DNA of 64,000 nucleotides from Dechloromonas sp. H13 (GCF_009469615.1 NZ_SSXX01000003.1:62001-126000), one strand, 5' to 3'; counted from the stretch's first letter, positions 37,119 to 46,846 are shown. A program made the numbers and translations. The notes: generated from the sequence alone by a model not told the origin.

Positions 37119-39887
37119 TCAGGCACCTGACTCGGTACGGGTCAGCGCCAGGTCATACAAGGTGAGCAGCTTCTCGTCCTCTTGCAGCGTCTCCTCGGGC
37201 AGCTTGTTGGCGACGCTGATGATCGTTCCGTAGTCCTTGCTGGCCCATGCCGCACGGAAGCCGGTGCGCAGCACCTCAAGCCGCGACTCCTTGATCTTGC
37301 GGCCGGCGAATGCCTTGTAGGTCTCGAACTCCTTGAGTAGTGTCTTCTCGCGCTTCTTCTCCAAGTCCTGGGCCTTGTTCGGGTCGGGCACGTACCAGCG
37401 GTCCTTGGCCTTGGCCACCAGCGCCGGGTTGCTCTTGTCGAGGCTGCGCAGATCCTTGTGGTTAGTGGAGAGGTAGCTGTGGATCTGGCTCGGCACATCG
37501 CCGGTGCCGTCGTACTGGATGAAGTTGTCTTCCAGCAGCTGGTCCAGCTCCGGGATGATCTCGCCCTTGCGCTTGGCCGAGCCGATCTGCGGGATGTACT
37601 CCGGGTGGATTTCTGAGCGAGTGGATGGACGCTTTAGCAAGAAGTTGGTCAGCCAGTCGATGGCACTGCGCTCGTCGGAGACAAACAACTCCGCTTGCGC
37701 GACTTGCGGGATACGCGCACGCGCCTTTTCGTACTCGACCAATTGCTCGGGCAGGAACACCATGCCATCCGTCTCACGGAACCGAACCGGCAGCTCTGCC
37801 AGGAACTCGGGCGTTGAGATCGGCACCATCGTGCCGTGGCGGATGAACCAAGACGCCATGCGGTCGTAGACGCGCCGCGGGTCGCGTTCCACGATGTTCA
37901 GCAGCTCCTGCGGATAGCCAGACGTGACTTTGACTGCCGGCAACTGTTTCAAGTGCGTCTGCACGAAGTCCCACGCCGAGTCGACGGTCGGGCCGTGCTG
38001 ATTGAACCGATCCTCAAGGCCGCCGTTTGGCTTGTAGGCCGAGATCACCAAGTCCTGCTTCACTGCTGTTGTGGAGGTGACTTGGCGATAGCTACCTTGC
38101 ACCTTGTCGAGCGCAGTGACTTCGGCCACCACAAAGCCCGCTTGCTGCAACGCCACTTGAATCGCGTTCCAGACCGCCGCCTTGCTGTTTGAGAAGACCA
38201 CTGTCATCCAGCGGCCGGGCTTGAGCACGCGGAAGTACTCCGCGAAGCAGCGCTGCATCAGGTGCTGGTACTCCGGAAGCGCCTTCTTCTTGAACTTGTC
38301 GACGATTGCTTCCGGCGTTGCGTCGGTGATCACGCCATGCCATGCCTCAACGAGAAAGTTGAGGTCTGCATAGTAGATGTTCTCGCCGAACGGTGGGTCG
38401 GTAAAGACGTAGTCAATGCTGCCGTCACGCAGAGGTAGTGAGGCAGCAGTTCCAGTGTTGACGACTGCTGCGTTTGGGTTAGTTCGGAATTCGCCAAACG
38501 CCTTGATGAGTCGTCCCAATTTTCCATCAAGGATGTACCAAGGACTGCACTCTGCCAGTTGAGAGCCAACGTAGTAAACGCCGTTCAGATACTGGTTAAC
38601 CTGAGAAAAGTGGGTCGGTGCATACCGTGCCAGCACAGACATCCCCCAAATTCCCTGCTCGACAAAGAACAACAGCATTTCACGGATTCGCGCATCTGGT
38701 TGTGCCTTGGCCTTTTTCCACAAAGCTGCAAGTGCGTGCCCCGCGCGGGGTAAGAAGAAGTGATGAACACTCGAAAAGCCTTTCGGCTCGATACGTGAGC
38801 CGTGGTACATCTGCTCGATTGGAAAGCGGACCGTAGGCATGCCCAGCGGCAGTGCCATTGCATCGATCTTCGCCAGAACAGCTAGATCACTTTGGTCGAG
38901 TTGCTTTTCGCGCCGCACACCGCCAGCGACGTAGGACATTACTGAGGGGCGAAACTTGACGCGCTTCCAGGTCTCACCACTTGCAGGATCGACTCGGGAC
39001 TCAAGGACCCGATCGAGGTTGTCCTTGTTCAGATCTGCACCACAATGTGGGCATGGGAAGGTGTCCCTAACTCTTTTGCTGTCCTCGTCAAGCGCTTCAT
39101 CAATGAAGTTGACCTCGCCCGCGCAATGCGGGCACGTGAACACCTCACTCCAGACTGTGAATTCAACCCTACCTTTGGTCTTGCCGTCCGTATGGGTCGT
39201 TTCATACATCCAGCCAAGTTCCTGCTCGACTTCCTTGAGGAGTTGCTTAGCCGCCTTTGCAAAGCACTCCACGTCGAATGGCAGGTTGTAGTTGGCTGCG
39301 ATGAACGTAGCAGCAGGCGACAGATCGTTGAGGATGACGCGACGCGAGCCCCACCTGGGCGCGGCCTTGTCTTGTTTCTTCCACTCCATTTCCAACTCAT
39401 GCCGGTATGCCGCCGGCGCCGATCCGCACCACTGCGCCGCGACGCCTGTCATGCCAGAGCCGCCAAAGCCGTCGAGCACGATGTCGCCTGGTTCGGTGTA
39501 GTGCAGGATAGACGGCACGATGGCCAGATGCGGCACCTTGGTGTGATATGCGTGTGCCTTGTAGAGCGCGTCGGTTTTACCCACTGACACGTCGATGGTT
39601 TGCGGCTCTCGGCTATACTTCGCGCTGGGGTCGTAGGGCTTGCCGTAGTGGCGCACGAATTCTTCGAGGAACGGATTCGGGCACGCGGTGTAGTACGGCG
39701 GGTCGGACATCGCCAGGATGGCTTCATCGGTGCCCTGCGGGAACCCTTCCGTCTTGCGAAATGCCGGGTCTTTCAGCTTCTCGGCCAGCAGCGTCAGGAA
39801 GTGATCGCGCCGGGCCTGCTCGCTCGGAAAGCTCTGACCGAGGCAATCCACCGGGCCTTGCTGTTGTGCTCTGGTAAGCAGGTCCAT
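37119..39887 (-). CDS. pglXI: PglXI, DUF1156 adenine-specific DNA methyltransferase, BREX type 3
   Basis: 922 aa. The catalytic DPPY comes first ('LAMSDPPYYTACPNPFLEE', residues 62-65), then the SAM-binding 'DIVLDGFGGSGMTGVAAQW' (about 141-147), so motif IV precedes motif I. A second 'DYVFTDPPFGENIYYADLN' lies near residue 500. Two CPHC pairs ('FTCPHCAGEVNF', 'CPHCGADL') suggest a zinc ribbon. It would methylate host BREX sites. The start codon shares one base with the DUF4276 gene stop (TGATG). Confidence 0.93.
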   Translation of the reverse strand: MDLLTRAQQQGPVDCLGQSFPSEQARRDHFLTLLAEKLKDPAFRKTEGFPQGTDEAILAMSDPPYYTACPNPFLEEFVRHYGKPYDPSAKYSREPQTIDVSVGKTDALYKAHAYHTKVPHLAIVPSILHYTEPGDIVLDGFGGSGMTGVAAQWCGSAPAAYRHELEMEWKKQDKAAPRWGSRRVILNDLSPAATFIAANYNLPFDVECFAKAAKQLLKEVEQELGWMYETTHTDGKTKGRVEFTVWSEVFTCPHCAGEVNFIDEALDEDSKRVRDTFPCPHCGADLNKDNLDRVLESRVDPASGETWKRVKFRPSVMSYVAGGVRREKQLDQSDLAVLAKIDAMALPLGMPTVRFPIEQMYHGSRIEPKGFSSVHHFFLPRAGHALAALWKKAKAQPDARIREMLLFFVEQGIWGMSVLARYAPTHFSQVNQYLNGVYYVGSQLAECSPWYILDGKLGRLIKAFGEFRTNPNAAVVNTGTAASLPLRDGSIDYVFTDPPFGENIYYADLNFLVEAWHGVITDATPEAIVDKFKKKALPEYQHLMQRCFAEYFRVLKPGRWMTVVFSNSKAAVWNAIQVALQQAGFVVAEVTALDKVQGSYRQVTSTTAVKQDLVISAYKPNGGLEDRFNQHGPTVDSAWDFVQTHLKQLPAVKVTSGYPQELLNIVERDPRRVYDRMASWFIRHGTMVPISTPEFLAELPVRFRETDGMVFLPEQLVEYEKARARIPQVAQAELFVSDERSAIDWLTNFLLKRPSTRSEIHPEYIPQIGSAKRKGEIIPELDQLLEDNFIQYDGTGDVPSQIHSYLSTNHKDLRSLDKSNPALVAKAKDRWYVPDPNKAQDLEKKREKTLLKEFETYKAFAGRKIKESRLEVLRTGFRAAWASKDYGTIISVANKLPEETLQEDEKLLTLYDLALTRTESGA

Positions 39888-40519
39888 CAGGCACCCATCT
39901 TCTTTTTCAATTCATCGATAAAGCGCTTGGCCCATGGCGAAGCAGAAGTCACGCTCACGGGGGATATTTCCGCCAGAAGCTTGAACGAATGCTCGCCTTT
40001 CCCGTATTGCGCCTTGGTCTTGCAGTCCTTGGTAGCGTTGGCCAGCGAGTCGTAGACCTGGGTCTTAGCCACCTGCTCAACTGAATTGGTGGCAGCTGGC
40101 AACTGGTTCTCTTTGAAACCTTGTCCAAAGAAAGTTCTAAGCGTTGCACGATCGGCGAGGAACCAACTTTCCATGCACTGCACCATCAAGTGGCAATCGG
40201 TATCGGGTTCGTCCTCGGGCTTATCCCACCCATCACCCGGACGATTTTTGAGGTGCGGCCATGGTTGCCATTTATCGGCATCCGCACCTTGTTGATGTAG
40301 GGCCGCAATTGGTGCTTCGCTGTCTACCAGAAGCACAGCCTCTTCCCCACTGGCTATAGCAATGCAATAAGACTCAAAGGCATCACGGCGGCTACCACAA
40401 GCAACGATTCGAGGGCGCTTGGTTATTCCCGCTTTAGTGATGAAGGCTGTGAAGCCTTCACGGCAAGCGGTTTTGAGTGCAGCCGTATCCCCGCCTCCCT
40501 CGACATACAGCTTCACCAT
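39887..40519 (-). CDS. DUF4276 TOPRIM-like effector of an AAA/TOPRIM pair embedded in BREX
   Basis: 210 aa. The TOPRIM-like signature has an N-terminal Glu in 'VKLYVEGGGDTAA' (E7) and an Asp-x-Glu in 'EEAVLLVDSEAPIAAL' (D66, E68), plus 'QCMESWFLADRATLRTFFGQ', a DUF4276 hallmark. TOPRIM effectors cut nucleic acid, often tRNA or DNA, when released by a partner ATPase. It overlaps the AAA gene by 7 bp. The order ATPase-TOPRIM is that of PARIS (AriA-AriB) and OLD-like systems. It is not a standard BREX component. Confidence 0.8.
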   Translation of the reverse strand: MVKLYVEGGGDTAALKTACREGFTAFITKAGITKRPRIVACGSRRDAFESYCIAIASGEEAVLLVDSEAPIAALHQQGADADKWQPWPHLKNRPGDGWDKPEDEPDTDCHLMVQCMESWFLADRATLRTFFGQGFKENQLPAATNSVEQVAKTQVYDSLANATKDCKTKAQYGKGEHSFKLLAEISPVSVTSASPWAKRFIDELKKKMGA

Positions 40520-41688
40520 CTCGTGCCCCCAATCTCACCGCGCGTCCAGAGTTGCCCCAGCCGATATTTCTCCAGCCATGGCTTGAGCTTCTCTTTGCTT
40601 AGTCGAGTAAGCGTAGTTCCCTTATCACCTTTATCTGCCACCAAAACGGCATCGGGTTGATCTGTTAACGCGTCAACCAACACGTCGGAATGCGTTGTGA
40701 CAATTAACTGGGTACGCTCAGACGCATCCTTGAGAAGTTGGGCGAGTCTTGGCAATACGTCGGGGTGTAGCCCCAACTCAGGCTCCTCGATGCACACCAA
40801 CGGCGGTGGATTGGGATGACAGAGAATGGCGAGCAGGCACAAGTAACGCAGCGTGCCGTCAGATAGCCTCGTGGCTGGCATTGGAACAATCCGGGCATTG
40901 ATCCGTTCTTGAAAAAACACCTGAACCGTGCCCCCGTCAATTTTGACGTAGTAGTCCTGAATGCCTTCGTACAAGGCTCGCAACTCTTTGATGAGTCGCT
41001 GTTTAAGCTCATGGTTTTCTTGAAGGCGGTTCAGAACCAAGCCAAGATTGCTACAGTCAGGCTCAAGAAAGTCGTTTGGCAAGTCGGCTTTCTGTGCCGT
41101 TCGCGGGACAGTAAACCGACCAAAGCTCCACTCACGATAGAGCCGAATCTTGGTCAATGTGTTGCCAAGAAATGTAAGCTCTGGATACTGATCAGGGTCT
41201 TTCCGCTGGGAAAGAATGGACTGGTTCGGCTCAATGTCTTCTCGCTGTAGCTTACGGTTCTTCCCCTTAACGTTAAGCACGCCGTGCCCATTTTCGAATT
41301 TGTAATAGAGATAGGGCGCCTGATGGCCAGTATCCGGCCTGGCATTTTCAACACGCTCATCAAGAATTTCAAAACCTTGGGATACCTCGGTAAAGCTCAA
41401 GGAATAGCGCAGGCCGGATGGCCCTTTGGGGTAATCAATTACTACATCCAACGAGGCAGGCATTGGTTTTGCGGCACCTTTCCATAGCCAGTCACGCACG
41501 CCACCACCATCTCTAATGGGTGCAATCAAATCCTTTGGCGCGGACTTAATCAGTTCAATTGCCTCAAGCAAATTCGATTTGCCTGCGCCATTTGAACCAA
41601 TGATCACATTTAGTGGCTCAAGCTGTATGGCTTCAGAATGATCTCCATAACTTAAGAAGTTGGTAAGCTTGATAGATGTTAATAGCAT
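40513..41688 (-). CDS. AAA_15/21 ABC-type ATPase of a PARIS-like pair embedded in BREX
   Basis: 391 aa. Walker A 'VIIGSNGAGKSNLLEAIELI' (GSNGAGKS at 31-38), ABC-like signature 'TRLSDGTLRYLCLLAILCHP', Walker B 'LVCIEEPELGLHPDVLPRLA' and switch 'QLIVTTHSDVLVDALTD' place it with the AAA_15/AAA_21 SMC-like ATPases such as AriA and OLD. It probably holds the DUF4276 effector until a trigger, for example an anti-restriction protein, is sensed. It lies 13 bp after brxC, fully inside the operon. The PARIS relation is inferred from architecture. Confidence 0.85.
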   Translation of the reverse strand: MLLTSIKLTNFLSYGDHSEAIQLEPLNVIIGSNGAGKSNLLEAIELIKSAPKDLIAPIRDGGGVRDWLWKGAAKPMPASLDVVIDYPKGPSGLRYSLSFTEVSQGFEILDERVENARPDTGHQAPYLYYKFENGHGVLNVKGKNRKLQREDIEPNQSILSQRKDPDQYPELTFLGNTLTKIRLYREWSFGRFTVPRTAQKADLPNDFLEPDCSNLGLVLNRLQENHELKQRLIKELRALYEGIQDYYVKIDGGTVQVFFQERINARIVPMPATRLSDGTLRYLCLLAILCHPNPPPLVCIEEPELGLHPDVLPRLAQLLKDASERTQLIVTTHSDVLVDALTDQPDAVLVADKGDKGTTLTRLSKEKLKPWLEKYRLGQLWTRGEIGGTRW

Positions 41689-41701
41689 AGGATTTACTCC
41701 A

Positions 41702-44700
41702 TTATTCGATCACGAAGCGCAGCTTGGTCGAGTCCTTGCCCTTGCAGCGATCGTTCAGGAACGTGTCGAAGCGGCTGCGCAACTCGTCTGGCTTGGCAGG
41801 CGAGCCTCCCTGAAGCAAGGCCTGCTTGAGCTCATCACTCTTGACACTAATCTTCTCCAGCCCCGACAGCGCTTCCTGCGCGGCATTGGCGAACTCGGTG
41901 GTCATCGGTTCGGGCAGCTTGCGTGATGTCAGGAAGTCGTCGATCAGCTTCTTGCTGGCCGCCGGCAACAAGCCGAGGCTGTCTTGGGTGAACGGGTCTT
42001 CGAGGTTCTCCAGCAGGGTTTGCTGCCAGTTGGCCTGCAACTGGTCCAGGTCTTCGTCCAGCTTGTGCAGGCGGTTGGCGGCCGGGATCAGCTCCATCTG
42101 CTCTGCGGATGGGCGGAACTGGCAGTGCGGGCAGACCGCTGCGGTCATCAGCGTGGGCTCGTCCAGCGACGAACAGCTCTTCAAGCCGTTCAGCGACTCT
42201 TCAAACGCGGTGAGCTGGCTTGTGGGCATCAACGACACGCCGGCCAGAATGCGCAGGCCCAGCAGGCGGTCGTCCTTGCGCAGCCCATTGCGGGCCTTGT
42301 CTTCGGCCACCCCCAACCGCGCTTTGCTGTGGCTGGCGATGTAAGCAGTGATGTAGTCCTTCTTGAGCTGGTTGAGCGTCTGCCGGTACTCGGCGGCATG
42401 CTCGGCCGAGCGGTCCAGGCTGAGCTTGGCTTGCAAGGCTTTGCGGGCAGCCTCGGCTTGCTTCACCCAGGCGTGCTCGGGCGGCAGCACCATCTCGGCC
42501 TGGGAAAGGTAGGAGGCCGTGCCACCAAGCTCGACCACCAGTTCGAGCAGGCGCTCGACGGCTGCCAGGACTTCCAGATTCTTCTTCTGGCCGTCGATGT
42601 CTTCTTGCGTGACGCGCAGGTTCTTGAGCTTGCCGACGGTGTTGTAGGGCGTGAGCGACTCGGTGAACTTCTTCAGCGCGTCCAGCCGGACGTGCCAGTC
42701 CTTGGCTTCTTCCTCGCGCAAGAGGTTCTGGCCCCAGAAGCTGAGCTTGCCCTGCTGCAGGTCGGACCCCGCCTTCAGCACGCGCGGCACCAGCGCGCTG
42801 ACCTTGTCTTGCAGCTTGATTACCGGCTCGGTGTCGCCCTGGCTGGCCTTCTGCGCCAGGCCGGAAGGCAGATCGAACAGTTCGAACAGGGAGCGCAGCA
42901 CCGCAAGGTTGATCTCCTTCGGTGCCTCGACGTGCTTGAACTGCTTGAGCTCTTCGATTGAACGTTCGGCGAGCTGCACCAACTTGCCGGAGTCGATCTT
43001 GTCGCCAGTGATCGACATCACCAGGTCGCCGGAATAGACCAGACCACCCAGCACCGTGATCAGCAGATCCGGCTCCAGGCGGTACTTGACGGGCGCGAAG
43101 TACTCGACGTCCGAGGTGCCCGAGAGCAATTCGCTGCGGTTGAGAACCTGGCCGTGGCCCTTGGCCTTGAGGCGGGTCAGCACCTCCAGCGCGTAGCGGG
43201 ACTTGGCCGGGTCCACCCGGTCGCCATCCAGAAGCTCCAGGGCGTCCAGCACCGCGACGGCGTCCTTGGTACGGGTGCCACCAGCGAGCGCACGCAGTGC
43301 ATTGCCAACAAGCTGCTTGCGGTTGGCTTCGGTGACCAGCACCGAGAACGTGGGGTATTCGGGCGACAAGTCCACAAAGCGCTGGCCGAGCACCAGGCCC
43401 GAGATGACGTTCACGACGTCGCGGAAGTTGATGCGCTCATCCGGGCCCAGCCGCGCACGGTCACGCAGCGACACGCCCTTGGACCACTCCTGCAGGTTCT
43501 TTTTCTTGCCCTGGTAGGTGACTTCGAAGGCGGTCATCTGCTTTTCCTGCAGCCACTTGCTCATGGCGCGCAGGAAGTCTTGGGCCTTGGAGAGGTAGAT
43601 GGCTTTGGCACCGCCGCTGGCGGTTGACGCCAGATCCAGCGCTGCGGCGTATGAGGACAGATGGCGCTTGAGGTCGTCGTCCAGGCCCGTGAGCCGGAAG
43701 AAGACTTCGTCCGACAGGCTGTTGTCTGTGAACTTGGGCTTGTCGAAGGGCTGGATGAAGTAGACGTAGAAGTCGCGTTCGGGCTGCGCCGTGGGACGGT
43801 CGTTCGGGGCGCCAAAGAACAGGTAGCCCATGCGTTCGACACGACGCTCCTGCCATTCGAGCTGGTACTGCCAGATCTGAAAGCCGGGGTACCGCAGGTC
43901 GTCGCTGCATTCCATCAGTGCCTTGACGGCGCTGTAGTAGGCCCGGTCCAGCGCATCGTCCGACAGGGCTTCGGCGCGCTTTTCGATCTGCGCGTCGTAG
44001 TCGATGTCCTTCTTGAGGTCGAGGTAGTACTGCTCCGTGTCCGGTGCCTTGGAGATGAACTGCCCGTTGACGGTCTTGAGCACTTCCCGCATGACGGTCT
44101 GCACCATCGACAGCAGGTTCTCGGCAGGTTCGCCCGGCATGTCTTCCACACCCGGCTGGAACAGGCACAGGGCGTCGCGCAGCTCGGCGGCGGTGGGGCC
44201 GATGGGAATGTGGATGTCGCCACCCGTGGTCAGGCGGTGAACGGCCAGCGCGTTGATGACGCGCAGCGCCATCGGCTTGTAGGCTGGGCGCGTGAAAGCC
44301 TGCTGCACGCGCGACTCCAGCACCTCGGAGACGCGCATGACTTCCTTGATGTTCGGGTCGGCGCGTAGGACCGAGTTGGTCTTGATGGTCTGCCAGAAGC
44401 TCTCGTAACTGATGAACAGTGGCCGGTCGGTGGGAACGTCCTGGTCTAGGATCGCCAGCATGGCGGCTTCGATGGTCTTGAGTGCGCCGCGCTTTTCGGT
44501 GAAGTGGATCTGCTCGAAGGTCTTGAGGTAGTCGGGGTGAACCGGGAACAGCCGAACGTATTCGTCCATGCGCTCGTTCATGGAGCCATAGAACTTGGCG
44601 AACGGCGTCAGGTACTCGCGGATCTTGTTCTGCTGGTCGGCCGTCTTCTTGAGCAGGCGTGCGGAGACGACAAAGCTCACGTCCTGCCGGTCGATCAGGA

Positions 44701-45442
44701 TCTGCGTAAAGCGCTCGTTGACGCGGCGCATGCTGTCGGCAACGTGCTGGAAGCGCACGCTATCGAAGATGGCTTCCTGCACGCCGGCCACGAAGCGGAA
44801 CTTCAGGTGCTTGGTCACTTCGCCTATCTGGCGCAGGATGGCCAGGTCGCGCACCAGCTCGTGGTCGCGGCGCGACTGCAGGTATTCCAGGAACTCGTCG
44901 ACGACCAGTAGCACGCCTTGGTTCGGGAATTTCTCGCCGAACGCGGCCATCATCTCCTCGAACGATTCCTTGTTGTTCAGCTCCTGGTCCGCTGCCGGGA
45001 AGGTGTAGCTGACGCCGAGCTTTTCCAGGAAGCGTTCGAGCTGCTGCGTGATGATCTGGCGCAGCGGCATTTCCAGGCCGCCCACCTCGATGCGCAACAC
45101 CTTGAAGCGACCAGCGATCGGGGCGACAGCCTCGGCGACCTTGGCGTGGCGGATCATCGGTGCGTAGGCGGCATCCTCGGCCACCAGCGACAGCACCGAC
45201 ATCAAGTGCGACTTACCGGTGCCGTAGTTGCCGACGATCAGCACGCCCTTGTGGTCGACAGAGTCGTCGAAGCTGAGCTGGGGAACCATGAGCTTGGAGA
45301 TCCGCTCGGCCATGTCGTCGGAGATGACGTAGGTCGAGACGAGCTTCTTGGCTTCGTCCGGGCGCCCCGCATCGAGCAGCTGAATGACTGACTCGATCTG
45401 CTCGAACTGGATCAGATCTCCGTATTTCATGTTTAGGGCCAT
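41702..45442 (-). CDS. brxC: BrxC/PglY (DUF6079), large AAA ATPase, BREX type 3
   Basis: 1246 aa from the ATG at 45442, giving 'MALNMKYGDLIQFEQIESVI', the usual N-terminus; an in-frame ATG at 45469 overlapping the brxF stop is an alternative (1255 aa). Walker A 'GVLIVGNYGTGKSHLMSVLS' (about residues 66-73), Walker B 'QGVLLVVDEFLEYLQSRRDH'. Later parts contain long coiled coils and 'AAVCPHCQFRPS', a CPHC. BrxC is the largest BREX core protein. Confidence 0.93.
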   Translation of the reverse strand: MALNMKYGDLIQFEQIESVIQLLDAGRPDEAKKLVSTYVISDDMAERISKLMVPQLSFDDSVDHKGVLIVGNYGTGKSHLMSVLSLVAEDAAYAPMIRHAKVAEAVAPIAGRFKVLRIEVGGLEMPLRQIITQQLERFLEKLGVSYTFPAADQELNNKESFEEMMAAFGEKFPNQGVLLVVDEFLEYLQSRRDHELVRDLAILRQIGEVTKHLKFRFVAGVQEAIFDSVRFQHVADSMRRVNERFTQILIDRQDVSFVVSARLLKKTADQQNKIREYLTPFAKFYGSMNERMDEYVRLFPVHPDYLKTFEQIHFTEKRGALKTIEAAMLAILDQDVPTDRPLFISYESFWQTIKTNSVLRADPNIKEVMRVSEVLESRVQQAFTRPAYKPMALRVINALAVHRLTTGGDIHIPIGPTAAELRDALCLFQPGVEDMPGEPAENLLSMVQTVMREVLKTVNGQFISKAPDTEQYYLDLKKDIDYDAQIEKRAEALSDDALDRAYYSAVKALMECSDDLRYPGFQIWQYQLEWQERRVERMGYLFFGAPNDRPTAQPERDFYVYFIQPFDKPKFTDNSLSDEVFFRLTGLDDDLKRHLSSYAAALDLASTASGGAKAIYLSKAQDFLRAMSKWLQEKQMTAFEVTYQGKKKNLQEWSKGVSLRDRARLGPDERINFRDVVNVISGLVLGQRFVDLSPEYPTFSVLVTEANRKQLVGNALRALAGGTRTKDAVAVLDALELLDGDRVDPAKSRYALEVLTRLKAKGHGQVLNRSELLSGTSDVEYFAPVKYRLEPDLLITVLGGLVYSGDLVMSITGDKIDSGKLVQLAERSIEELKQFKHVEAPKEINLAVLRSLFELFDLPSGLAQKASQGDTEPVIKLQDKVSALVPRVLKAGSDLQQGKLSFWGQNLLREEEAKDWHVRLDALKKFTESLTPYNTVGKLKNLRVTQEDIDGQKKNLEVLAAVERLLELVVELGGTASYLSQAEMVLPPEHAWVKQAEAARKALQAKLSLDRSAEHAAEYRQTLNQLKKDYITAYIASHSKARLGVAEDKARNGLRKDDRLLGLRILAGVSLMPTSQLTAFEESLNGLKSCSSLDEPTLMTAAVCPHCQFRPSAEQMELIPAANRLHKLDEDLDQLQANWQQTLLENLEDPFTQDSLGLLPAASKKLIDDFLTSRKLPEPMTTEFANAAQEALSGLEKISVKSDELKQALLQGGSPAKPDELRSRFDTFLNDRCKGKDSTKLRFVIE

Positions 45443-45465
45443 ATGGTTCTCTCTTCCCCTGTACG

Positions 45466-45921
45466 TCAAATTTCTAGAACGACCACGCCGTCACGGCTGT
45501 AGTCGCGATGTTCTGGGTGGCTGATGTCGGCATAGATCAGCCGATCACCCCGCAGCTCGCCCGGCCACACCGCCACGACGCACTTGGAGTGGGCCAGCCG
45601 CTTGACGAGATCAAGCGGGTTGATTTGCAAGCCCCTCTCGAACAACAGTTCGAGGTTGTCCAGCAGCAGCGGATCGTCGGTGCGTTCCTTGTCAGCGATC
45701 TCACGCAGCAACTCACCGGCTGAGAAGCCCCGCTTGTTGATCGGCGTCGCAGCCAACCGGCGGCCCAGCTCCAGGCCCACATTCAGGGGCTCGATGTTGA
45801 GCTTGGTGCCCAGCTCGCGCAGCAGCTTGGTCTTGCCGCTGCGGCTTGCACCGACCAGCAGAACCAGCTTGCTGTTGAGGTCGCCGATTTCGCCGATGAG
45901 TCGTTCGAGTTTTGCCAGCAC
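45466..45921 (-). CDS. brxF: BrxF, small P-loop protein, BREX type 3
   Basis: 151 aa. I take a GTG at 45921 as start: it has GAGGGG nine bases upstream and avoids overlap with the WYL gene that ends at 45932, while the longer frame to 46008 would run through that gene. Walker A is 'LVLLVGASRSGKTKLLRELG' (residues 24-31). 'LLLDNLELLFERGLQINPLD' resembles a Walker B region. The length fits the approximately 150 aa of BrxF. It is the first core gene of the operon after the regulator. Confidence 0.85.
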   Translation of the reverse strand: MLAKLERLIGEIGDLNSKLVLLVGASRSGKTKLLRELGTKLNIEPLNVGLELGRRLAATPINKRGFSAGELLREIADKERTDDPLLLDNLELLFERGLQINPLDLVKRLAHSKCVVAVWPGELRGDRLIYADISHPEHRDYSRDGVVVLEI

Positions 45922-45931
45922 GCAGTGCCCC

Positions 45932-46846
45932 TCAGTCCGACGCGGCTTCGAGCCGCTGTTGGTCAGGAGACCGGTAGCCGGGTGCCAGCACGGCGTTCTT
46001 GACGCCATAGATCGCCAGCGGATCTTTCAGCCACAGCCGGTACTCGTGGCCACGTAGACTGTGGTCGGGCGAGCAGTCCACGCTCCACTTGCGCAAGATG
46101 TACCCAGCGGTGGCTGCACGCAGCTTCAACCGCAAAGAGCCATCCTCCATCCGGTAGTCCATCTCGGTTATCTCAGGGCGCGGCTGATCGGGGTGGGGTA
46201 CCAATTCCAGCTCCACGATGCGGGTCCACTGTATGTCCTGGTCGCTGAGTTCGTGCGGCGCTGGTTTCTCGCCCTTCAACACCTGCGGCTGCTTGATGCG
46301 CGTGATCACGAAGTCACGGAATTCCTTCGACTTGCGGTCGAAGGCGCGAACGTGCCACCGAAGACCGTTGTCGATCAGCGCGAACGGCACGATCTGGCGC
46401 TCGGCCTTGCCATTCGAGATGGAGTGGTACTCGATGGCAAGCGGGCATTCCTGGTGGATCGCCCGCGTCACGCTCGCCAGCACATCCAGATCGGGGTGCG
46501 TCAACCTTGAAGGACTCTCGCTGGCGACCCATGCCTTGAGCCGCACGGGCTCGCCGTCGCCGAAACCTTGGGTCAGCCAAGACAGCACACGCTCTGGCGG
46601 GAAGTCGAAGACCGGGCGGAAGTCCGGGCCCAGGATGTACGACTTGCCCTTGGAGTCGTAGTCGATATTGCCGGGGGCAAGGTCTTTGTAGAGCGCCAGA
46701 TCCCGGCTGGCCGCCGCCGACTGGATGCCAAAACGCGAAACCAGGTCCTGGCGGCGGATCTCCCCGATGAAGCGCACGCGCAACTCCACGAACGCGAGGC
46801 GGTCGCGCTGTGGCTGGGTGAGTTCTGCTAGCTGTTCGTTCGACAT
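45932..46846 (-). CDS. brxR: BrxR-type WYL transcriptional regulator of the BREX operon
   Basis: 304 aa. Winged helix 'QRDRLAFVELRVRFIGEIRR' and 'SRFGIQSAAASRDLALYKDL', WYL domain 'AIEYHSISNGKAERQIVPFA' and 'NGLRWHVRAFDRKSKEFRDF', WCX 'VELELVPHPDQPRPE'. It precedes brxF as BrxR does in many BREX operons and represses them. A promoter with overlapping inverted repeat lies upstream (46897-46941). A clear paralogue is found at 8256-9185. Confidence 0.92.
   Translation of the reverse strand: MSNEQLAELTQPQRDRLAFVELRVRFIGEIRRQDLVSRFGIQSAAASRDLALYKDLAPGNIDYDSKGKSYILGPDFRPVFDFPPERVLSWLTQGFGDGEPVRLKAWVASESPSRLTHPDLDVLASVTRAIHQECPLAIEYHSISNGKAERQIVPFALIDNGLRWHVRAFDRKSKEFRDFVITRIKQPQVLKGEKPAPHELSDQDIQWTRIVELELVPHPDQPRPEITEMDYRMEDGSLRLKLRAATAGYILRKWSVDCSPDHSLRGHEYRLWLKDPLAIYGVKNAVLAPGYRSPDQQRLEAASD

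Noticed and set aside
35179-37233. 684-codon plus-strand frame opposite brxHII
   Set aside because: Antisense shadow of the helicase gene, no domain recognised, Gln/Leu/His-rich composition.
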